From NCBI GenBank assembly GCA_900768245.1, contig CAAGCE010000131.1, positions 1 to 39,789 on the forward strand: a stretch of DNA of 39,789 nucleotides, read 5' to 3'. A program made the position numbers and the translations under genes. The notes under the pieces are model-generated. The model was given only the letters and a program-made list of their open reading frames with translations, was not told the origin of the DNA and did no database searches. This document shows, piece after piece, positions 16,576-23,290 of the stretch. The stretch comes from Oscillospiraceae bacterium. GTDB lineage: Bacteria; Bacillota; Clostridia; Oscillospirales; Ruminococcaceae. Positions within the stretch are counted from its first letter, which is position 1, and each line of letters opens with the position of its first letter.

Positions 16576-17934
16576 TTATCCTTTATCATCTGAAACAGGA
16601 CGTCTGTCAGCGGAAAGGAACAGCGTGTACTGACCGTTCCAGCGGAGATTTACCGTACCTGTTTCGCCGTGACGGTTTTTGGCAACGATACATTCGGCTA
16701 AGGTCGGATCAGGACACTTTTCCTTGTTGTAGTAGCCGTCACGATATAAAAACATAACAATATCAGCGTCCTGCTCGATAGAACCGGATTCACGAAGGTC
16801 GGAAAGAACAGGACGTTTGTCCGTTCTCGATTCAACGGAACGTGAAAGCTGCGAAAGAGTGATAACGGGAACATTCAGCTCTTTAGCCATAAGCTTCAGC
16901 TGACGTGTTATTTCGGAAATTTCGTTTACACGGTTGTCTATCCTTCGGCTTGAATTCATAAGCTGTAAATAGTCTATGATAACAAGTCCGAGATTTTTCA
17001 TACGGCGGAGCTTTGCCTTCATCTGAACGGTAGTGATACCTGCCGTGTCATCAAGATAAATAGGCATATTTGAAAGACGCTCCGCACCCTGTGCAAGCTT
17101 GATCCAGTCCTCGCCGACGATAGTGCCTTTCATAAGCTTTTCGCTGTCAACAAGGCTTTCCGAAGAGAGCATACGGGTAACAAGCTGCTCCTTTGACATT
17201 TCAAGAGAGAAAATGACAACTTCCTTGTCCGAGCTGTGGCGGCATACGTTTGCAGCCATATTGAGAACGAAAGAAGTCTTGCCCATAGCAGGTCTTGCGG
17301 CAACAATGAGAAGGTCGGATCTGTTAAGACCTGTGATAACATTATCAAGGTCGGAAAAGCCCGAACGTGCACCGAGATACATTTCACGGTCAGGACCCGA
17401 TTTTCGTCCCAGCTCGTCATAAGCGTCAAGAACGACTTCGTCAATTTTTGTAAGACCGTCAACCTCTTTGCCCTGACGAATATCGTATATTTTCTGTTCT
17501 GCATAATCGAGAAGCTGAGTTGCGTCCTCGCCGCCTGAGCTGCACATATCAATAATTTCCCTTGAAGCTGTGATAAGTGAGCGGATATAGTATTTTTCCT
17601 CAACGATCTTGCAGTAGCTTTCGATATTTTTTGTGGTAGGAACAGCTTCCGTAATAGTTGCAAGATATTCCTTTCCCACCTGACTGTTTTCAAATACCTT
17701 AGCCTTGACTGCCTCGTCAAGAACTGTGATAATATCGGAGTTTACACCCAGCGAAAACAGCCTTACGATTATAGCGAAAAGCTCCTTGTGCATTGATATG
17801 TAGAAGCTTTCAGGCTTGACATGGTTCATAGCTATGCTGAGAGTATCAGCATTTAGAAGTATCGCACCGAGAACGGTCTGCTCCGCTTCAAGGCTGTATG
17901 GCAGCTCATCCATAGAAAGAATGTTAAGATCCAA
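16576..17934 (-). CDS. dnaB: replicative DNA helicase DnaB (DnaC in Bacillus naming)
   Basis: This hexameric fork helicase has 452 residues with the N-terminal DnaB domain (LPYSLEAEQTVLGAILL, 11-27), RecA-like Walker A ARPAMGKT (213-220), LVIIDYLQLM (Walker B) and SDLRESGSIEQDADIVMFLYRD near the C-terminus. The start used here is TTG 17934, preceded by a strong GGAGGTG at 17944-17950. The alternative is ATG at 17913 (residue 8), which would keep the whole conserved domain. The gene follows rplI but is separated from it by a 235-nt gap holding a hairpin and repeat B3. Confidence 0.95.
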   Translation of the reverse strand: MDLNILSMDELPYSLEAEQTVLGAILLNADTLSIAMNHVKPESFYISMHKELFAIIVRLFSLGVNSDIITVLDEAVKAKVFENSQVGKEYLATITEAVPTTKNIESYCKIVEEKYYIRSLITASREIIDMCSSGGEDATQLLDYAEQKIYDIRQGKEVDGLTKIDEVVLDAYDELGRKSGPDREMYLGARSGFSDLDNVITGLNRSDLLIVAARPAMGKTSFVLNMAANVCRHSSDKEVVIFSLEMSKEQLVTRMLSSESLVDSEKLMKGTIVGEDWIKLAQGAERLSNMPIYLDDTAGITTVQMKAKLRRMKNLGLVIIDYLQLMNSSRRIDNRVNEISEITRQLKLMAKELNVPVITLSQLSRSVESRTDKRPVLSDLRESGSIEQDADIVMFLYRDGYYNKEKCPDPTLAECIVAKNRHGETGTVNLRWNGQYTLFLSADRRPVSDDKG

Positions 17935-17954
17935 TCAAGTTCACCTCCGACTAT

Positions 17955-18129
17955 AGGCAATACCGCACAAAGAACGCCTGACGGCTTTGTGTACGCCTTG
18001 CTTGCATATTTTTCGTCATCTTGCACTCAAACTCCTTGGAATACATACAGTATGCCTTCGTCGTTTTCATACAATCTGACGAAAAATCTGTCTGCACAAT
18101 CCGCACACAATCTTTATGCGTTATTGCCT
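17955..18129. repeat. family B long-hairpin repeat (B3)
   Basis: This 175-bp element lies between rplI and dnaB. Its arms AGGCAATACCGCACAAAG (17955-17972) and the near complement at 18112-18129 pair at 16 of 18 positions. On the minus strand the core AGATTTTTCGTCAGATTG begins 39 nt in (18090-18069). The centre ATACTGTATGTATTCCAAGG and then ATGACGAAAAATATGCAAGC follow, nearly identical to B2. The arms are unlike those of B1 and B2. It ends just upstream of the dnaB ribosome site. Confidence 0.75.
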
Positions 18130-18134
18130 TAACA

Positions 18135-18159
18135 GGAGCATTGCAAAAAACAATGCTCC
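18135..18159 (-). other. hairpin after rplI
   Basis: A perfect 9-bp stem (GGAGCATTG/CAATGCTCC) with a seven-base loop rich in T on the minus strand lies 10 nt beyond the rplI stop. There is no T-run outside the stem, so it may be an mRNA-stabilising or processing hairpin rather than a full terminator. Confidence 0.5.
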
Positions 18160-18169
18160 CGCTCAAAAA

Positions 18170-18616
18170 TTATTCTTCAACAACATCAACAGTGATCTTT
18201 TCGGAAATACCTGCCATAAATTTTATCTCGGCAGTATATGTACCGAAGGCTTTGATCTCGCTTGCAAGACCGATCTTTTTCTTGTCAACTGAAATGCCCA
18301 GCTGTTCTTTGATAACATCTGAAATATTGCCTGCTGTAACAGAGCCGAAAAGCTTTCCGCCCTGACCTGCTTTGCATTTGCATACTACTTTTTTGCCCTT
18401 TACCGCAGCGGCAGCGTCAAGAGCCTCCTGCTTGGCAACATCAGCCTTATGCTGTTCGGAAGCCTTTTTGCCTGCGAGATCGGACATATTTTTTGCATTT
18501 GCTTCTACGGCAAGACCCTTGCCGATAAGGAAGTTTCTTGCGTAACCGTCGGAAACCTCTTTAACGTCGCCTTTTTTGGCTGTACCCTTTACGTCCTGTA
18601 AAAAAATAACCTTCAT
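18170..18616 (-). CDS. rplI: 50S ribosomal protein L9
   Basis: This 148-residue protein is a full-length L9. It starts MKVIFLQDVKGTAKKGDVKE, with DGYARNFLIGKGLAVEA (24-40) completing the N-terminal rRNA-binding domain. A connecting alpha helix rich in Ala/Lys and a C-terminal domain with KLFGSVTAGNISDVIKEQLG follow. ATG 18616 follows AAAGGATG. It starts 29 nt after the gdpP-like gene. The gdpP-rplI-dnaB order is common in Firmicutes. Confidence 0.96.
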   Translation of the reverse strand: MKVIFLQDVKGTAKKGDVKEVSDGYARNFLIGKGLAVEANAKNMSDLAGKKASEQHKADVAKQEALDAAAAVKGKKVVCKCKAGQGGKLFGSVTAGNISDVIKEQLGISVDKKKIGLASEIKAFGTYTAEIKFMAGISEKITVDVVEE

Positions 18617-18645
18617 GATAAAACATCCTTTCGTATATAGAAATT

Positions 18646-20637
18646 TTATGAGATATTGGCAATGTGTTCGTCAATGGCACTTATAAGCTTTGCCTTTGCT
18701 TCAAATACGGTAATATCGGTAAACTGAGCCGCAGCCATAGTCTGATGACCGCCGCCGCCAAGCTTTTCCATAATTATCTGTACATTCATAGCACCGAGGG
18801 AACGTGCGGAAATGTTTACTCCCACAGGTGTGCGGAAAATAACGAAGCTTGCGTCAACATCAACAATGCCGAGCATTTCATCGGCAGCCTGTGCGGACGC
18901 TATTCTTATGCAATCATCGGCGGAATCGTCAACGGCGATCGCACAGCGGTTGTATATTTCTGTGGAAGCAATAAGCTGTGAGCGTTTTTGTATACAAGCC
19001 ATAGAGTTTGCAAACAGACCCTTTACGGCTACCATATCAGCACCGAGCTTGCGTAAGAATGCGGCAGCCTCAAAGGTCCTGACACCTGTGCGCATAACGA
19101 AATCCTTTGTATCGAGCATAATGCCTGCAAGCATAGCGTCGGCATAATAGCTCTGAAGGTGCTCTATGCCGGGGAAATACTGGATTATCTCCGCAGTCAT
19201 CTCACTTGCTGAGGAAGCATAAGGCTCGTGGTGGAAAATAACTGCATTGTCGATATAATTTACGACCTGTCTGTGATGGTCGATAACAGCTATCTGCTTT
19301 GCAGCCTCATAAAGCTCAGGACTTTCAAGAATGTCCTTGTTGTGAGTGTCAACGATGATAAGGAGTGTATTTTCGCTGAGCTGCTCCATAGCCTCGGCAG
19401 GAGTGATGAAAACAGGCTCCTGATCGGTAAGATTTTCATTAAGACGCTCTATAATAGGAACAGCAAGATTATGCTCCGCATCAACTACCATTCGCACATA
19501 AAGCTCGGGGTTAAGTAATCTTATCGCACCGCAAAGACCTGCACCCGAACCTGTGCTGTCCATATCGCCGTTGCGGTGTCCCATAATAAGTACGGAGGAG
19601 CTTGAATTGATAAGCTCTTCAAGAGCGGTTGCAACGATACGGGTCTTGACCTTGGTGTGCTTTTCGATGCCCTTTGAAACGCCGCCGAAGAATTCAAAGC
19701 CATCTTCACGCTTTACAGCGACCTGATCGCCGCCTCTGCCCTGCGCCATTTCAAGTGCCTGCTTTGCGAAAAGCTCGCTTTCGCTGAGGTCAACGGAACC
19801 CATTCCGACGCCGATGGAAAGAGTAACGGGTGCTTTTCCCGAAACAGGGATATTTCGCACCTCGTCAATGACCTTGAATCTGTCCTCTATCATATCGTTG
19901 ACATATCTGTCCTCAATAACGGCAAAGAACTTGTCGCTTGAAATTTTTCGCATAATGCCGTGATGCAGCTCGAGATAGGTTTCAAGAAGCTTTTCTATCT
20001 GGATAAGGATATGTGATTTTTCCGAATCCTTTTCGCCCGAAAGAAGCTCATCATAGCTGTCGATAGAGATGAGCATTATGGACGGACGGAGATTATTGAG
20101 CTTTGTTTCAAGTGTGATATAATCGCTTATATCCTCGAAATAAAGGAGAGTAAGGCTTGAAATGAGCTTTGATTCAGCGTCACGCTTGTCTGTTGTGACA
20201 GCGGAAATTTTAAAGTGTGAGGTCTGATAATCGACAGTAACATTCTTGTTTGACATAGCCTTTTCAAGGTCGATGTCGATTATCTTGCTGAGATGCAGAC
20301 CGAAAGCATCACCGCCGTATACCTGTTCGGAGAAAGCGATGTTATACCAGATGATAATGCCCTCGCTGTCAACGATTATTGCAGGAGCAGGAAATTTATA
20401 AAGCGAATCACGTTCTGTAAGGTTGAGCTGGGACTCCATTTCCGTAACGAATTTATGGAGATTTTTCTGCGATGCCGCAAAAAGCACCAGATAAGCCAGA
20501 GCCGTAAGTGCGGTAATGCACAACAGCGTCCAGAATTTCACTTCATCAACCTCTGCAACTGAAAAGGCAGATGCCAGTGCCACAACAACAAGCAGCATTG
20601 ATACGCATTTAAAAGCGAGCCAGCGTTTTCCTGTCAA
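18646..20637 (-). CDS. gdpP: GdpP-type cyclic-di-AMP phosphodiesterase (PAS-degenerate GGDEF-DHH/DHHA1)
   Basis: This membrane-bound phosphodiesterase breaks down c-di-AMP in Firmicutes. The 663-residue protein has two membrane segments (about 9-27 and 34-54), a PAS-like domain (about 80-180) and a degenerate GGDEF domain (about 185-300; SSDKFFAV at 233-240 with no GGDEF motif, as in the family). The DHH domain shows GHRNGDMD (353-360), DTH (430-432) and DHH (453-455), and DHHA1 closes with GGGGHQTMAAAQF. The start is TTG 20637, with AGGGAGG about 10 nt upstream. It lies 33 nt after rnj and before rplI. Confidence 0.92.
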   Translation of the reverse strand: MTGKRWLAFKCVSMLLVVVALASAFSVAEVDEVKFWTLLCITALTALAYLVLFAASQKNLHKFVTEMESQLNLTERDSLYKFPAPAIIVDSEGIIIWYNIAFSEQVYGGDAFGLHLSKIIDIDLEKAMSNKNVTVDYQTSHFKISAVTTDKRDAESKLISSLTLLYFEDISDYITLETKLNNLRPSIMLISIDSYDELLSGEKDSEKSHILIQIEKLLETYLELHHGIMRKISSDKFFAVIEDRYVNDMIEDRFKVIDEVRNIPVSGKAPVTLSIGVGMGSVDLSESELFAKQALEMAQGRGGDQVAVKREDGFEFFGGVSKGIEKHTKVKTRIVATALEELINSSSSVLIMGHRNGDMDSTGSGAGLCGAIRLLNPELYVRMVVDAEHNLAVPIIERLNENLTDQEPVFITPAEAMEQLSENTLLIIVDTHNKDILESPELYEAAKQIAVIDHHRQVVNYIDNAVIFHHEPYASSASEMTAEIIQYFPGIEHLQSYYADAMLAGIMLDTKDFVMRTGVRTFEAAAFLRKLGADMVAVKGLFANSMACIQKRSQLIASTEIYNRCAIAVDDSADDCIRIASAQAADEMLGIVDVDASFVIFRTPVGVNISARSLGAMNVQIIMEKLGGGGHQTMAAAQFTDITVFEAKAKLISAIDEHIANIS

Positions 20638-20670
20638 TTCAGCGTCACCTCCCTAAAGAAGAAAATGTTA

Positions 20671-22683
20671 TCATATTTCCATAATGACCGGTAAGATCAT
20701 AGGTCTGCGTTTTGTTTTGACGTAGATATATTCGCCGAGAGCGTCCTTCATTTTTGTTTTTATGGTGTTCCATTCACGCATATTGTTGTCAAGGCAGTCC
20801 TGAAGTGTCTTTGAAAGGAGTTCCTTTGCAGCCTCCATAAGCTCTTCCGATTCACGGACATAAACAAAGCCTCTTGAAACAATGTCAGGACCTGCAAGGA
20901 TCGTGCCGCTTTCAAGCTCGATAGTTGCAACGGCAATGATAAGACCGTCCTGAGCAAGATGCTTTCTGTCACGGATGACGATAGAGCCGACATCGCCGAC
21001 GCCGAGACCGTCAACAAATACCCTGCCTGCAGGCACCTGTCCCGTTATCCTCATATCAACGCCGTCTGTTTCGATGACACTGCCTATGCTGCCGATAATG
21101 ACATTGTTTTTGTCCATGCCAAGGTCATAAGCAAGACCTGCGTGTTTTTTCAGATGCTTGTATTCGCCGTGAACAGGGATAAAGAATCTCGGCTTTGTAA
21201 GAGCAAGCATAAGCTTGAGCTCTTCCTGGCAGGCGTGACCCGAAACGTGAACGTCATACATTGATTCATAAATAACTTCAGCACCCGAACGCATAAGCTC
21301 GTTTACGACCTTTGTAACAAGCTTTTCATTGCCCGGGATAGGAGTTGCGCTTATGATGATAAAATCGTTCGGAGTGATAGTAACGCTGCGGTGTTCATTC
21401 ATAGCCATTCTTGTAAGAGCGGACATAGGCTCGCCCTGACTTCCCGTAGTGATAAGAACGATCTTTTCGGCAGGATAGCGGTTCATAGCGTCAAGGTCTA
21501 TCATAAGACCCTCAGGCATTTTGAGATAGCCAAGCTCAATGGCGGTGGAAATAACATTGAGCATACTTCTTCCGAAAACAGCTATCTTTCTGTCATTGCG
21601 GACAGCGCAGTTTACTATCTGCTGTATGCGGTGTATATTTGAAGAGAAGGTAGCGATAATGATACGCTTGCCCTCTGCGGTGTCAAAAAGCTTTTCAAAG
21701 GAGTTTCCGACAGTGCGTTCGGTAGCTGTGTGCCCCTTTCTCTCGGCATTTGTGGAGTCGGACATAAGAGCGAGAACGCCTCTGGTGCCGAGTTCGCCGA
21801 AGCGGGCAAGGTCAATGATGCCGCCCTCGATAGGAGTGTAGTCCACCTTGAAGTCGCCTGTGTGGACGATGATGCCCGCAGGAGTGTGTACAGCAATGGC
21901 AACAGCGTCGGGGATAGAGTGGTTCACACGGATGAATTCGACTGCCATACAGCCCATCTTTATAGTCTGTCTCGGCTTGACAACATTAAGCCTGCATGAT
22001 TCAAGTATGCCGTGTTCACGGAGCTTGCCCTCAATAAGACCGACAGTAAGCCTTGTAGCGTAAACAGGAACGTTTACCTTTTTGAGAAGATAAGCGAGTG
22101 CGCCGATATGGTCCTCGTGACCGTGAGTAATGACAATGCCCCTTACTCTGTCGGCGTTCTGTTCAACATAAGTAAAATCAGGGATAACAACGTCAACGCC
22201 GGGCATATCGCTGTCAGGGAAAGCAAGACCGCAGTCAACGATAAAAATGTCGTTGGAGCATTCAAAAACGGTAAAGTTCTTTCCTATCTCGTTAAGACCG
22301 CCCAAAGGGATTATCTTTACGGGAGTTCTCTTTACAGGCTTGTGGTTTGACTGATAAACAGGCTTGATCTCATCGGCTATCATGACAGGAGAAGCCGTGA
22401 TAGGTTCTTCGGCAGCCTGTTTTCTGCTGTTTTTGGGAGAACGCTGCTGCTTAGGCTTTGAAGCGGACTTTGCAGGCTGTTTCTGCTTTTTTGCAGGAGC
22501 TTCGTCAGCGTTGTTCTGAGCCGCAGCCTTTTTCGGCTGACTTGCCTTAGGCTTTCTTTTTGCGTTATTGCCCCATGACTGTTTTTTTGCAGGAGCTTCA
22601 GCCTTTGCCGGAGCATTATTTTTAGGAGCGATGCGCTCCCCGTACATATTGACAGTAATAGTTTCGATTTCGTTTTTTGCCAC
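20671..22683 (-). CDS. rnj: ribonuclease J with a basic N-terminal extension
   Basis: This metallo-beta-lactamase/beta-CASP ribonuclease has 5'-3' exo- and endonuclease activity in mRNA decay and rRNA maturation. Of its 670 residues, about 1-115 are a low-complexity Lys/Ala/Pro/Gln-rich tail. The normal RNase J core (about 555 residues) begins near 120 with VKIIPLGGLNEIGKNF. Active-site motifs are HGHEDHIG (187-194), HTGDFKVD, SDSTNAE and the C-terminal HVSGHACQEEL (beta-CASP). The start GTG 22683 is preceded by CGAGGTTG. The basic tail probably binds RNA or ribosomes (inference). It is the first gene of the seven-gene cluster and has a long leader. Confidence 0.94.
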   Translation of the reverse strand: MAKNEIETITVNMYGERIAPKNNAPAKAEAPAKKQSWGNNAKRKPKASQPKKAAAQNNADEAPAKKQKQPAKSASKPKQQRSPKNSRKQAAEEPITASPVMIADEIKPVYQSNHKPVKRTPVKIIPLGGLNEIGKNFTVFECSNDIFIVDCGLAFPDSDMPGVDVVIPDFTYVEQNADRVRGIVITHGHEDHIGALAYLLKKVNVPVYATRLTVGLIEGKLREHGILESCRLNVVKPRQTIKMGCMAVEFIRVNHSIPDAVAIAVHTPAGIIVHTGDFKVDYTPIEGGIIDLARFGELGTRGVLALMSDSTNAERKGHTATERTVGNSFEKLFDTAEGKRIIIATFSSNIHRIQQIVNCAVRNDRKIAVFGRSMLNVISTAIELGYLKMPEGLMIDLDAMNRYPAEKIVLITTGSQGEPMSALTRMAMNEHRSVTITPNDFIIISATPIPGNEKLVTKVVNELMRSGAEVIYESMYDVHVSGHACQEELKLMLALTKPRFFIPVHGEYKHLKKHAGLAYDLGMDKNNVIIGSIGSVIETDGVDMRITGQVPAGRVFVDGLGVGDVGSIVIRDRKHLAQDGLIIAVATIELESGTILAGPDIVSRGFVYVRESEELMEAAKELLSKTLQDCLDNNMREWNTIKTKMKDALGEYIYVKTKRRPMILPVIMEI

Positions 22684-22980
22684 GTTTTCAACCTCGTTTC
22701 CAAGTATATAGTAAAAATAAAAAATATTTTCTGACGGCGGTGAGTCAAAATATAACAGAAGAACCCGAACGGACAGAAAATTTATGTACGGTGTATCTTA
22801 TATCAAACGAAAGATACACGTTTTTGCACAAACGGCAGGGAAAAAAGGATTGTTGTGAAAAGCCGAAGGTGCTTTTGATTACAGTTTTTCCGATTGCGGA
22901 TAATGCTTTGGGGACAGAGAGTGGATAGTCCCGATAAAAAGTTAAAGTAATAAAAATCCGAGTCCGAACACAATTAATCA
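22684..22980 (-). promoter_or_regulatory. long 5' leader of the rnj transcript
   Basis: About 297 nt separate the predicted start of transcription from the rnj GTG, with no credible gene in between. The leader contains a perfect 9-bp hairpin (arms 22791-22799 and 22811-22819, GTGTATCTT/AAGATACAC) and a small AAAAGC/GCTTTT hairpin further upstream. No known riboswitch signature was recognised. Long structured leaders are used for feedback control by some major RNases; that role here is only inferred. Confidence 0.5.
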
Positions 22981-22986
22981 GTATTA

Positions 22987-23015
22987 ATTATATAACATAA
23001 ATGCACTTATGTCAA
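22987..23015 (-). promoter_or_regulatory. consensus promoter of the rnj-ftsH cluster
   Basis: On the minus strand, TTGACA (23015-23010), a 17-nt spacer and TATAAT (22992-22987) match the sigma-A consensus at all twelve positions. It is one of the strongest promoter sequences in the window and drives the leader and rnj. Confidence 0.85.
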
Positions 23016-23083
23016 GGAAAAGATGATAGTATCTGTTAAATTCTGTTAAATTTATGGTTCCTGCCGTATTCTTTTTTATTTTT

Positions 23084-23275
23084 TTGGGGGGCGGCGGCAT
23101 TTACTTTGCCGCAAACCCTCTGTCTGCAAGCCGCCGCGGTCGGTGCTTTTGTGCAGACATAAATTTATCCCTTGCTTATGAGGGGTACAATGCCCTTATG
23201 AAAAGTCATTGCAATTTATGGTATGGGACACGTCTGCCGCAGCTTTAAACAAAATCCGGCTTCCCAAAATAAAAA
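23084..23275 (-). repeat. family A repeat, full-length copy (A3)
   Basis: Read on the minus strand it runs from TTTTGGGAAGCCGGATTTTG through AAAGCTGCGGCAGACGTGTC, CCCATACCATAAA, AAGGGCATTGTAC and GACCGCGGCGGCTTGC to ATGCCGCCGCC plus an A-run. The same order of blocks is seen in A4 (39383-39588). It fills most of the gap between the fusion gene and the rnj promoter. Confidence 0.7.
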
Positions 23276-23290
23276 AATCAAAAGCCCGGG

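Noticed and set aside
17951..18166. 71-codon open frame between rplI and dnaB
   Set aside because: It runs through repeat B3; the same phrase appears wherever family B cores occur, so it reflects the repeat, not a gene.
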